Shown piece by piece: positions 38,723 to 51,125 of a DNA stretch of 64,000 nt; the stretch's first letter is position 1, and each line of letters opens with the position of its first letter. The notes beneath the pieces were generated by a model. That model worked only from the letters and a program-made list of their open reading frames with translations. It searched no databases and was not told the DNA's origin. Origin of the DNA: Calliopum simillimum. Its lineage: Eukaryota; Arthropoda; Insecta; Diptera; Lauxaniidae. The stretch covers positions 106,158,897 to 106,222,896 of the forward strand of contig OX638370.1 of assembly GCA_951812925.1 (NCBI GenBank), in the 5' to 3' direction. Position numbers and translations under genes: made by a program.

Positions 38723-39079
38723 GTCTTATTAAGTTATTTTTTCAGAAATTATCTGATATAATAAACATCGAGTATATTACTCAAATAGAATATTGAATTT
38801 TGGTGACTCCAAGTATACATATTTTTCGAAAATCAAGAATATTTCAAAAAAAAAGGTTATTGATCCCAAAAATCAGGGTTTTTTTCCTTTGTAGTTTATT
38901 TTACAGTATTTGTACTTATTTCAGATAGAGACTTTTGCTACGTTGAAGATACCAAATCGCATTATTATACATTCTTGAACATTTGAGGCGTCCAAAGAAC
39001 ATCTTGTAGATTTACTCCAAAAAATAAGAAAAAAAACAATTATGAAATGTGTTTCAAAGGATTGTGCAAGGTAGTCCAC
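38723..39079. other. Intronic DNA, nothing recognised
   Basis: AT-rich spacer between a mini foldback and the GGACAAACATGGACA array. Confidence 0.5.
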
Positions 39080-41225
39080 CTTTTTTTCCATCCGTCAACC
39101 TTTGGTTCAAAATAAGTTCAAAACTCAAAATTCTGGGGGAAATTATTTGAATTCAACCCAGCGTTGTCATACGAATAGAACGTGTAGACAACAAACATGG
39201 ACACTCGACGATGGAAACCTAAAGCAACTTTCAATTTTATCAATTTTATGGCACGGATTTACAATCCTGCAGAATTTTATTTTTTGATAGGTTGGACAAA
39301 CATGGACATTCCTCAGATAATCCTTTGGGAAGTATGTAAATGTTTACTGATTATTGATGCAAAGTTCGCAGTCCATCAAATTTAGTTTCTGAACAATTTT
39401 TTTTACAGAAAATTTACACGAATAACAAGTTTGGACAAACATGGATTTTTTTTGGACTTTCCTTAGACAACCACTTGAGACAATTTTCTTGCTTACGGTC
39501 CTTCAGAAATACATTTTTGACAAATGTTTGAACAAGTCAAGGCAAATCAAGAAAAATGTTGGACAGATATGGACATTTAATTTTTAAAAGCAATTTGCTT
39601 AATTTTTTAGACTTTTGAATTTATTTTCTCAAGATTCCATATGGTTATGGGTGAAACGTATCGAAAACCAACCTACCAACAATTTTTTGGTTTTTTTACC
39701 TATGCATTTTGCCTTGTTCTTGTAATGTTGTTGTTTTAACTCAAAAACACAGAACAGTAAGCTCACACCACAGAACCACTTGACACGTGATTTGTTGGTA
39801 GCTAATTAATGTAAATCATTATCTGTTCAAAACAACAAAAACACCTCAATTTTATTATTTTTTTTTGTCTGCCCACCTTTGAATCTAAATACATTCAAAA
39901 CTTTAAGTTCTGAGCTTGGTCATACAAATAGAACGTGTGGATAAACATGGACACTCGATAGAATCCTAAAGCAACTCTCAATTTTCTCAATTTTTTGGCA
40001 CAGATTCATAATCCTGCAGAAATTTATCTTTTGAATGTTTGGACAAACATGGACATTCCTTAGGCAATCCTTTGGTAAGTGCTTAAATGTTTCCTAATTT
40101 TTGATGCAAAGTTTGCAGTCCATCAGAAATTCAGTTTCTGAACAATTTTTTAGCCCAAAAAATTTACACGAATAACAAGTTTGGACAAACATGGACATTT
40201 CTTGGACATTACTTAAACAACCACATGAAACAAGTTTATTGCTTACAATTCTTCAGAAATACATTTTTTGACAAATATTTGAATGAAGTCAAGCCAAACG
40301 AAGAAAAATGTTGGACGAACATGGGCATTAATTTGATAATTATTTAAAAGCAACTTGTTTTATTTTTTCTGAATTTTAAATTTATATTTTCATTTATTTT
40401 TGAATCAATTATAGACACAAAAAAAAAATAATATTGGACAAATATAGACACTTCTTGGACAATATCTTGAATTGATTGTTATGAATTTTTTCTGTCACAG
40501 TTCGTTAGAAAATTTTTTTGAAATATTTTTGAACCAAGTCCATACTGAATCAAGTGCATACTGAATCAAGAGCATACAAACGAATCAAAATGTTGTATAA
40601 ACTTGACTTATTTTTCAGGAACTTACTTGGACATTTTTTGGACAATCACCTGTTACAAGTTTTAAATTTTTTTAATTTTTTCTCACTTTTTGGTATTTTT
40701 TGAATAACTTTCAAATCAAAAAAAAAAGAACATTGGACAAACATAGACATTCTTTGGACAATGTAGAAAAGACAAACGGGCAATGCCTTGAACAATCTCC
40801 TGAGAGAAGTTAATTTTTCCTGACATAATGCCGCCAGATTCAGAGCCCTTTCGAAATTTATTTTTTGAATAATTTTTGAACAAGGGCGGACAAAAAATGG
40901 GAAACATTGGACGAACATGGACATACTGTAGACAATCTCTCGGAATAAGTTTTATAATTATCCCTACTTTTTGGCGACATATCCAAATTCACTCTTAGTT
41001 TAAAGTTTTCAATTATTTTTGAATCAAGTTGGACCATAAAAAAGACTGGACAAACGCGGACTTTTTTTGGACATCCACTTAAAAAAGTTTTTTAATTTTT
41101 CCTGATATTCTGGTGTCAGATTTACAGTTCCTCAGGAATTTATGTTTTGAATAAATTTTTAACCAAACTTAGAAACAGAAAACAAAAGTTTGGCAATGTC
41201 TTGGGACAAGTTTTTGCTTGTTTCC
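39080..41225 (+). repeat. ~150-bp tandem array (TTGGACAAACATGGACATT) with 753-bp higher-order unit
   Basis: The phrase TTGGACAAACATGGACATT and variants recur about twelve times, followed each time by TTGGACAATC, a (A)CAAGTTT block and CAGAAAT(T/A)CA...TTTTTGA. Two larger blocks are collinear: GAACGTGTAGAC at 39178 and GAACGTGTGGAT at 39931, offset 753 bp, with matching CCTAAAGCAACT and AATCCTGCAGAA. Copies decay toward 41 kb. The short ORFs are incidental. Confidence 0.82.
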
Positions 41226-41417
41226 TAAAGTTGACGCCTTTGAAGTAATTTCATTAGATTTATTAGTTAGGTTTGTTACTGAGACTACAATTAACTTTAA
41301 CATGACTTTGATCCATAAGCTGTCACGACAATATTCCGTTTAATAAATAGTCAGAGATTGGTCTTTGTAAGGCTAGGACGAAATTCACATTAAATTAAAA
41401 ATTTGATTGTCACTCAC

Positions 41418-41564
41418 CTGGTTCTAATGTCGTTGCTAACAATATTGATGGCAGGCATAGCAGTAATATCCGAATTTCCAGCATATTCAATGGCATTGGA
41501 ATTGGTAGCATTTGCAGCAGCATACGGGCGCGAACAAATGCAATCTACCACAATCAATGGCTCT
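41418..41564 (-). CDS. dpr12: Dpr12-like protein, first coding exon (start codon, signal peptide)
   Basis: Coding starts at ATG 41523-41521 and runs to donor CCAG|GTGAGTG at 41417: 35 codons plus one base (G). An in-frame TAG eight codons upstream (41545-41547) limits the start. The predicted N-terminus opens MLLQMLPIPMPLNMLEIRI and continues into a hydrophobic core ILLLCLPSILLA, then TTLEP. This is a classical signal peptide, as expected for a Dpr protein sent to the neuronal surface. The leftover G plus AT of exon 20128-20252 makes Asp. 41524-41564 would be 5' UTR, preceded by an acceptor-like ATTTTGTTCAG (41565 on), suggesting an upstream non-coding exon. A second frame across the exon is also open, but only this one joins the next exon without a stop. 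Confidence 0.8.
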
Positions 41565-44063
41565 CTGAACAAAATTATATAATTTTGTGACTATTTGAGG
41601 CTGGTTTCAGGCAGCCAGTAATGCAATTTCATATGCAATTGAATTTGTTGCGTGTTTCAATGTGTCAATTAAATTAAAAATTTGTAGTCAAAATAAAAGC
41701 AGCAAAAATGGCGATATGATGTCTCTACACAAATGACAAATGAATTTCGATGTAACGATGTTGTTAGCTCAATGTTCCTTTGATGTTATTGAGCATCATG
41801 TCATATGAATATTTTTTTTGCTGGCACCTTTTCGTTTGCTACTATACTACTTTTTTTTGGTATTTTTGGTGAGTTAGTTTTGCAGCCTTTTTCTTAATAG
41901 TTTATTTTACTAAATATTTTTTACAAAAAACTTTTATTTTGTATTGCAACTTTTTGCCTATGTTTGCTTTCGAACTGCCAATAGCTTTTTCACAAATTCA
42001 GTTTAGTTGAGCATTTTTCATGCAGTTTTTTGTTTGTGATTGTTACATTTTTTCGACTGCATTTTACTTTTTTGTCCGCAGTTTTTGCAAGTTGTGTTGT
42101 AGGACACAGCTTTGTTATTGTTTTTTTTTTAACTACTTTTTTCTACTACTTTATTATTGCTACCTTAGAGCTTTTGCCAGTATTGTTTTTTTTCAGCTTT
42201 GTTATGTAACACACTTTTTTGCTTGTTACTACTGTTTTTTACTACTTTTTTCTACTACCTTTTCTACTACTTTTTCATTTATTTTCCTGCTAGTTTTGCT
42301 ATTGTTGTAAGCTACAACACACTTATTATTTGCAGCATTTTATCATTTTTCATTAGATTTTACTTTTTCCGTGAGGCACAACATATCCTTTTTTTTCGTC
42401 TCTATTGCATGCCGCATGAAAATATGTTGCTGGTCTTGAATTTAACACGCAAAAATTCTTTTGTGTTGCAGTGAAGAAAAAAAAAAATGATAAATGGACT
42501 TTTTCTGCTTGTCTTTTTTCTGAAACACTAATTTGTGTCCTTTTTCGAATACGCAAGCAGTTAGATATTTAAGCTTTAAATTTGTAGCAATTTTGAACAA
42601 GAAAAATCAATCCCATTTATATGCACTTTCTTAGTTGTAAGTATATCATTATCTCAATTTGATTTATAACAAAGTTTCTTTTGCATTGAGCTTCATTTGT
42701 GCTGCTTTCTTCATGCATTTGTCATTTTCCAGAGATAAGCACATAAAAATCACTTCAATGACATCTTTATGCCATATCCTGCAGCATTGTGTCCTTGTTT
42801 CTATTGCGTCGTCTGTAAGTGGAAAATCAAAAATATATAAAATTAGTTTTGCTTGTTTTTCTACTGCAACTACTACTTATATATAAAAAAGTTGCAATAA
42901 GTACGAATAAAAATTTATATAAATAGGTAAATCATTTTTCTCAATTGTAGCATTTCTACGCTGTGAGAAAAGTTACTAAATTTTTAAAATTTCTATGCAT
43001 ATAAATCGAATAAATATTTTTCATATGTCATTTTTAGCCAAGTGTGAATACATTTAGTGTAAAATTTTTAAATTTTATTTCAAAGATTTCACAATTTTAA
43101 AACAAAGCTCTTTGACTTTTATTTCAAAATTAAAAGTTTTTGATTTTAAACCAAAACTTTTTGTTTCAAGCGTAAAACAGTTTTGTAACAAAATTTACGA
43201 AAACTAGAATCGCACAGTGATCAAAATTCGACCAAAAATGTATTAAATAATTTTGGTACATTTGGGACACTTTTAGATCTTTTTTTTGCAATTTGGTACG
43301 AAATAGAAAAGCTTATTTATCTCCCTGCTATAATACAAGCAAAATATAAACAAAACAACAACATGAAGTCTTATTTTTCTCTGTGTACCTACTACGTTTT
43401 TGGTAGTTTTTTTCCCAAAATGTCGTTGTTTTTTTGTTCTTTACATAATTTTACTTCTCAATAGCATTAGCGTTATTTAAAATTTATTTCTTATGGTTTT
43501 ACTTTTCTTTTTCGCTTACAAATAATTGATTGTGACTGCAATTTCTTGACTTTTACGAGTTTTTTATTACTACTTTTTTCTAGTTGCTTTAGTTTTTTGC
43601 TCTACTTTTCGTGAAAATACTGTTTTTTTCGTACTACAACTAAGCACAATGCATATAATCTATAAATGATACTTGAAAGTTTGTCTTTTTTTATGTTGCA
43701 AAACTCTTCTCTATGTCCTTGGTGTTTTTTCAGTTTTATCTCTTTCTTGTCTACAATAAATTTTGCAACATAAGTAGCACGCGTTTTTTTATGTCCCAAT
43801 AAAATTGCATTGATATTTATTGCATCTTGCAGCTGATGTCACCACCATCATCATCATCATTATCGATATCATCATTAGTGTCCCATCATATTATCATGAT
43901 TACATATTTACAATGTCGCAAGTGCTAAAATAATTGAGCGTTATTCGATGATTATCGCATCAGAGCTTTGCTTGTACTACTTTTACTTTCATGAGCATAT
44001 TCACACAATGGTTTAATCATATTAAACACCATTTTTCAGGAATTTTGTTTAGACTTCTTTTTA
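41565..44063. other. T-rich 5' flank or 5' UTR intron of the Dpr12-like gene
   Basis: It is very pyrimidine-rich, with repeated TACTACTTTTT-type phrases at 42130-42300 and 43560-43620 that generate Phe/Tyr-rich ORFs. A (TCA)n microsatellite lies at 43837-43862. I cannot place a promoter or transcription start. Confidence 0.45.
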
Positions 44064-45427
44064 AGGTCTATAAAGTGAGCTATGCAGGTGTGACGAATTT
44101 CGATGTTTTTTGTTTGGGAATTTCGAGCTATTTTCGAGCTTTTCAACAATAATTTCGAGCTGTCTGGGAAATTTTCCATTTTCCGGAAATGCGGAAAAAT
44201 TGTTCTGCACAGCTGAGTTTATTTTTTCAGCCAGACGAATCCGCGGGAAGAGTTAGCGATGAAATCTTTTTACGCAGGAATTTCGAGCTACTTTCGAGCT
44301 AATTTGGAGCTAAAAGCATTTTCCGGAAAACTCCCAATTTTCCCGGAAAATCCCAAAAAAAAATTTTTTATGGCTAACTTTATTTTTTTCAGCCAGGCGA
44401 ATCCGCGGGAATAGTAAGGGATGAAATCTTTTAATGCAGGAATTTCGAGCTACTTTCGAGCCGACCTTGAATGAAGTGTTTTCCTTAAATTTCCCCGGAA
44501 AATCCCCAAAAATTTTTTAAGGGCTTGCTTTATTTTTTTAGTCAGATGAACCCATGAGAATATTTCGTGATCATATCATTTAACACACGAATTTGGAGCT
44601 AGTTTCGAGCTCATCAAAAACGTAAAGTGTTTTCCGGAAAACCCCAAACTTTCCCGGAAAACCCCAAAATTTTCCGGAAAATCCCAAAAAATCTTTTTTT
44701 ATGGCGGTGCCATGACATAATCCCCATTTCGTAAATGGGTGTTATGTCCGGAAATTATTGGATATATTAGCGACTTATCTGCGAAGCCGGTGTTGGATTT
44801 TTGGGAGTTTTAAATCCTGAGCTGCGGCCGCAGGCCGCCCACTTACCCCTACTCTTAAGTAAAATTACTGTGACTAGCAAACTAGGTGTGGGATGTATTA
44901 TAGGCTGATCCGCGAAAAACTTTCAGACATAATAATAATAATATGCGGACATAACACAGGGAAAAAAAAAATTTTTAGTTTTTTGGGATTTTCCGGGGAA
45001 ATTTAAGGAAAATACCTCATTCAAGATCAGCTCGAAAGTAGCTCGAAATTCCTGCATTAAAAAATTTCATCCCTTACTGTTCCCGCGGATTCGTCTAGCT
45101 GAAAAAAATAAAGTTAGCCATAAAAAAATTTTTTTTGGGATTTTCCGAGAAAATTTGGAGTTTTCCGGAAAATGCTTCTAGCTCAAAATTAGCTCGAAAG
45201 TAGCTCGAAATTCCTGCGTAAATAGATTTCATCGCTAACTCTTCCCGCGGATTCGTCTGGCTAAAAAAATAAACTTAGCTATGCAGAACAATTTTTCCGC
45301 TTTTCCGGAAAATGGAAAATTTCCCAGACAGCTCGAAATTACTGTTGAATAGCTCGAAAATAGCTCGAAATTCCCAACCAAAAAACATCGAAATTCGTCA
45401 CACCTGCATAGCTCACTTTATGCACCT
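44064..45427. mobile_element. Foldback (FB/MULE-like) element with 9-bp target duplication
   Basis: TTCTTTTTA at 44055-44063 is repeated exactly at 45428-45436. Directly inside are AGGTCTATAAAGTGAGC and GCTCACTTTATGCACCT, the ends of long inverted arms (about 44064-44705 and 44955-45427). The arms are built from ~160-bp tandem units starting GGAATTTCGAGCT (44117, 44277, 44439, diverged at 44588). Long arms made of repeats plus a 9-bp duplication are the hallmarks of Foldback elements. The 245-bp middle contains its own hairpin (CATTTCGTAAATG with flanking GACATAA/TTATGTC) and a GC-rich GCGGCCGCAGGCCGC. No transposase is seen. Confidence 0.9.
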
Positions 45428-45436
45428 TTCTTTTTA

Positions 45437-46222
45437 GCAAATCGTGCTTTTAAGATATTAAGATTTTGTTTTTTTAACAAATCACTAGCTTTAGTTATGC
45501 TGTTGCATAAACTTTTTTTCTTGAAAAAAATTACTGTGAAAATCTTTCAATGATATAATTTTTAATTTTACAAATGAATGTATAACCAGCACATTCCTTT
45601 CTTGTCATAAAAAGGATTAAAAAAAAACCACAAAAGAAATCATTTCAAATAACCGACTTCACGCCGCTTTCTTTCAACAGGGGGGAATGCTGCTCGCTAA
45701 TATTGAACATTTCACTTAATTAAATTTTAATTACGTCTTAGTTTTAATGTTTTTAATGGACTTTAAGGCAAACATTCCGACACACGACACACAGACATAG
45801 ACACAGGAATACAAGTGAATTACATTCACACATACATAAAGACTCAGTGCCTTTAACCGTTGCGGAATTGTTTTAACATTAACTGAAACATTGTCCACTC
45901 AGGCGTATTTTTTGCTGCCTGCTTTCTTGTCTGCTTTCTTCTTCTTTTTTGCCGTTGCAATGGCGGCGGTTTTTTATTTTGCAATTCTTCTTCGTTTCTT
46001 CGTTTGCTGCAAAAGGATATGCAAGAATGCGTTTGCTATCAGCCGTTGCCATGAAATGGACAATGACGTTGCGTGTTGGTATATGCAACTACATCTGTGT
46101 ATTTGTATGTGGGTGAGCTTTTACTGTAGAGTATGACATTAAGATGACTGGCGCACAGTGGTTCATAGTTAAGGTTTGTAATCTGAACACTCAAAAAATT
46201 TTCCTTATTAAAATCTGACAAG
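45437..46222. other. Non-coding DNA, nothing recognised
   Basis: The opposed ORFs at 45879-46136 come from a TTCTTC-rich patch. I see no splice structure or domain. Confidence 0.45.
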
Positions 46223-49200
46223 TAGTGAATTTTAAACATTGAACACTGAACATTGAACATTGAGCATTGAATATTGAATATTGAAAATTGAACATTTAAA
46301 ATTGAACATTAAGCGTTGAACATTAAACATTGAACAATGAAAACTGAATATTGAACATTGAACAATGAATATTGAACATTGATCATTGAGAATTGAATGG
46401 ACATTGAACATTGAAAATTGAACATTAAGCGTTGAACATTAAACAATGAGAACTGAATATTGAACATTGAACAATGAATATTGAACATAAAACATTGAAC
46501 ATTGAGCACTGAACATTGAACATCAAACATTAAACGTTGAACATTGAACATGGAACATTGAACAATGAGAACTGAACATTGTACATTAAAAATTGAACAA
46601 TGAATGTTGAACATTGAACATTAAACATTGAACATTTGTCATCGAAAACTAAACATTGAATATTGAACATTGAACATTGAACACTGAACATTGAACATTG
46701 AACATTCAACATTGAACATTGAACATTGAACATTGAACATTGAACATTGAACATTGAACATTGAACCTTGAACATTGAACATTGAACATTGAACATTGAA
46801 CATTGAACAATGAATGTTGAACAATGAATGTTGAACATTGAACATTAAACATTAAACATTTATCATCGAAATTTAAACATTGAATATTAAACATTGAACA
46901 TTGAACATTGAATATTGAACGTTGAACATTGAACATTGAACATTGAACATTGAACAATGAATGTTGAACATGGAACATTGAACAATGAGAACTGAACATT
47001 GAACATTAAACATTGAACATTGAACATTGAACATTGAACATTGAACATTGAACATTGAACATTGAACATTGAACAATGAATGTTGAACAATGAATGTTGA
47101 ACATTGAACATTAAACATTAAACATTTATCATCGAAATTTAAACATTGAATATTAAACATTGAACATTGAACATTGAATATTGAACATTGAACATTGAAC
47201 ATGGAACATTGAACAATGAGAACTAAACACTGAAAATTGAACATTGAGCATTGAACATTAAACATTGAACACTGAACATTGAACACTGGACATTGAACAT
47301 TAAACATTGAACATTGAACATTGAACATTGAACATTGAACATTGAACATTGAACATTGAACATTGAACATTGAACATTGAACATTAAACATTGAACATTG
47401 AACAATGAACATTGAACATTGAACATTGAACATTGAACATTGAACATTGAACATTGAACATTGAACATTGAACATTGAACATTGAACATTGAACATTGAA
47501 CATTGAATATTGAACATTGAACATTGAACATTGAACATTGAAAACTGAACACTGAACACTGAACATTGAACATTGAACATTGAACATTGAACATTGTACA
47601 TTGAACATTGAACATTGAACATTGAACATTGAACATTGAACATTGAACATTGAACATTGAACATTGAACATTGAACATTGAACATTGAACATTGAACATT
47701 GAACATGGAACATTGAACACTGAACATTGAACATTGAACATTGAACATTGAACATTGAACATTGAACATTGAACATTGAACACTGAGCATTGAACATTGA
47801 ACATAAAACATTGAACAGTAGACATTTGACATTGAACACTGGACTTTGAACACTGAACATTAAACATTGAACATTGAACATTGAACATTGAACATTGAAC
47901 ATTGAACATTGAACATTGAACATTGAACATTGAACATTGAACATTGAACATTGAACATTAAACATTGAACATTGAACATTGAACATTGAACATTGAACAT
48001 TGAACATTGAACATTGAACATTGAACATTGAACATTGAACATTGAACATTGAACATTGAACATTGAACATTGAACATTGAACATTGAACATTGAACATTG
48101 AACAATGAAAACTGAATATTGAACATTGAACAATGAATATTGAACATTGATCATTGAGAATTGAATGGACATTGAACATTGAAAATTGAACATTAAGCGT
48201 TGAACATTAAACAATGAGAACTGAATATTCAACATTGAACAATGAATATTGAACATAAAACATTGAACATTGAGCACTGAACATTGAACATCAAACATTA
48301 AACATTGAACATTGAACATGGAACATTGAACAATGAGAACTGAACATTGTACATTAAACATTGAACAATGAATGTTGAACATTGAACATTAAACATTGAA
48401 CATTTGTCATCGAAATCTAAACTTTGAATATTGAACATTGAACACTGAACATTGAACATTGAACATTCAACATTGAACATTGAAAATTGAACATTGAACA
48501 TTGAACATTGAACATTGAACATTGAACATTGAACATTGAACCTTGAACATTGAACATTGAACATTGAACATGGAACATTGAACAATGAGAACTGAACATT
48601 GAACATTAAACATTGAACATTGAACATTGAACATTGAACATTGAACAATGAATGTTGAACAATGAATGTTGAACATTGAACATTAAACATTTATCATCGA
48701 AATTTAAACATTGAATATTAAACATTGAACATTGAACATTGAATATTGAACATTGAACATTGAACATTGAACATGGAACATTGAACAATGAGAACTAAAC
48801 ACTGAAAATTGAACATTGAGCATTGAACATTAAACATTGAACACTGAACTTTGAACACTGGACATTGAACATTGAACATTAAACATTGAACATTGAACAT
48901 TGAACATTGAACATTGAACATTGAACATTGAACATTGAACATTGAACATTGAACATTGAACATTGAACATTAAACATTGAACATTGAACATTGAACATTG
49001 AACATTGAACATTGAACATTGAACATTGAACATTGAACATTGAACATTGAACATTGAACATTGAACATTGAACATTGAACATTGAACATTGAACATTGAA
49101 TATTTAACATTGAACATTGAACATTGAACATTGAAAACTGAACACTGAACACTGAACATTGAACATTGAACATTGAACATTGAACATTGAACATTGAACA

Positions 49201-49450
49201 TTGAACATTGAACATTGAACATTGAACATTGAACATTGAACATTGAACATTGAACATTGAACATTGAACATTAAACATTGAACATTAAACATTGAACATT
49301 GAACATTGAACATTGAACATTGAACATTGAACATTGAACATTGAACATTGAGCATTGAGCATTGAACATTGAACATTGAACATAAAACATTGAACTGTAG
49401 ACATTTGACATTGAACACTGGACATTGACTATTGGAAACTAGTCATTGAA
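46223..49450 (+). repeat. 3.2-kb heptanucleotide satellite (GAACATT)n
   Basis: About 460 copies of GAACATT occur with scattered variants (AAACATT, GAACACT, GAATATT, GAACAAT). Seven and three share no factor, and the complement AATGTTC makes no stop codon. All three minus frames are therefore open for long distances, giving MFNVQCS repeats (the largest is 332 codons). These are not genes. Unique landmarks show internal duplication: GATCATTGAGAATTG at 46381 and 48149, TCATCGAAA at 46639 and 48407 (both offset 1768). Confidence 0.96.
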
Positions 49451-51040
49451 CAGAGAACATTGTTATTGGTTTTTTTTTAGATGTAGAAAATTAGTAAAAC
49501 ACTTATATTAAACTTTGACATTTAGTTTGTTGCTCAGTCCTTCATTTTTTGAGTTTAGTGCAAAAAAACCCATAGTGTGTTACCGAATTCTTATTGTAAG
49601 ATTATAAGCAAGTTTTTCCATGCTAATTGTATATATGATAATTTAAGTCTTTGAACAATTTTCATCCACTGTGCTATGCACGCTCCTTGGCAACTGAATA
49701 AAAATCTCTTTCATTCATATTTAGTTAAAGGCGTACTTTCTTACGGTATTATCCTTTCCAAGATTTTATCACATTTTTATCATCTCCGTTTCATCGTTTT
49801 TTTTTTTTTTTAAATTTTTAATTTTCTGTTTGCTTTTATATTGAAATTACACTGAACAACGTCAATGGTGTTGGAATTGAATTTTAATGTTGCCACGTTA
49901 TATCCACTTTTGCAAGTGCACTGCAATGAACGCAACTTTATTCATCTGTTGAAAGGATGCGCTGGAAAATATAATGCGCTTTTTTAATTTACTTTCACTT
50001 CGGGCGAACTTCTTTCATAAAAGTTTTTCCTGCTTTTTTTTACAATATTATCATAAGCAAAAATTCTAAATCTGTAGGCTTAAACTTTAATTTGGATAGT
50101 TTAGAAATAATGCTAGAATATTTAACATATTAAATGCTATAATTTCATATAATTCCCATATGTAATTATACTTGAAAGTAAGATTGATGCAAATAATTTA
50201 AAACTTCAAAGTGCATTTCAATTACATATTGAATTATTCATCTTCATCCATAATTTTTTCAAATGTGCCGAAAACCATTTCTTGTACATTTGTGTTGATT
50301 TCAGAAATGGCATTAATTAGTAACAAAGAAGAAAGATTCAAATGATGATTGTAAAAATATTGCCTAGCAATTTACATAAATCATTTGTCACATGTTTCTT
50401 CCTTTTTTTTGCATATATTTATTTAATTTTGAAACCCTTTTAACAGATGTGTAATTATGATTTAAGTATGCGACAACCTTGCCTTATATATGTGTATGTA
50501 TGTATATTGTGTCAAAATAACGTTTTATGTGCTGTTATTATGTTGATTTAACTCTTATTCAGTGCCACAGGGACGCTTCTGTCATTTGTTAAATAATTGC
50601 AACATTTGCAAAATTATAATTTAGGGATTTTTGTAATGAAATAATAAATCAAATTTACACAAATAAAAAATATAAATAAACGTACAACTTTTTTTCAAAT
50701 TGCATGCACTTTATAAACATAAAGTGAAGAAATTAATTCATTAGTAATAATTAAATTTCGAAAATATTCCATTGGATGATTTAATGTCAATGTCGCATGT
50801 GTTTCTTGGAGACTATGCATTTTATTTGTAAATTACGATGCATATTTTATAAAGAGTTAATGATTTATAATCAAAGTCCTTTTGGCAATATAGCAAAGGT
50901 AATATTTTTCAATCTTTCAAACGTAAAAATTTTTGAAAATTTTGCAATTTTGCTTTTATGGCTTCTTATGTCACTAATATGCCCCGTATGTGCTTAGTTT
51001 CTTAAAAAAAGTTGTAGTCCTAAAAAAAATCTGTAATATG
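49451..51040. other. Non-coding DNA, nothing recognised
   Basis: AT-rich with poly-T near 49800. No exon, element end or promoter that I can support. Confidence 0.5.
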
Positions 51041-51125
51041 ACATATATATCACTGAGAGCAACAGTGATATATCACTGGCTCTTAGTGATATATCACTGA
51101 TGATAACATATGATATGCATATCAT
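51041..51125. other. Cluster of perfect palindromes
   Basis: Three perfect palindromes lie within 63 bp: CAGTGATATATCACTG (51063-51078), AGTGATATATCACT (51085-51098) and ATGATATGCATATCAT (51110-51125). A half-copy TATATCACTGAG lies at 51046. They could be repeated factor sites or cruciform-forming DNA. Confidence 0.6.

Larger units (their letters stand above)
20253..41417 (-). other. Dpr12-like intron, 21165 bp
   Basis: It is bounded by donor CCAG|GTGAGTG (41411-41417, minus) and the acceptor at 20253. It contains two minisatellite blocks, paired inverted arrays, six or more foldback elements and the 39-41 kb array. Both ends have phase 1. Confidence 0.8.

Noticed and set aside
41418..41564. 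Alternative open frame of exon 1 (VVDCICSRPYAAANATNSN)
   Set aside because: It would meet exon 2 out of phase and hit a stop within eight codons. The signal-peptide frame joins cleanly.
42020..42474. Phe/Tyr/Leu-rich ORFs resembling membrane proteins
   Set aside because: The hydrophobicity comes from T-rich low-complexity DNA. No splice sites or conserved motif were found.
46309..49418. Long minus-strand ORFs (up to 332 codons) of MFNVQCS repeats
   Set aside because: They are forced by a stop-free heptanucleotide satellite, occur in all three frames, and have no non-repeat sequence, start context or domain.
46223..49450. CRISPR-like array
   Set aside because: It is a eukaryotic satellite with 7-bp units and no unique spacers.
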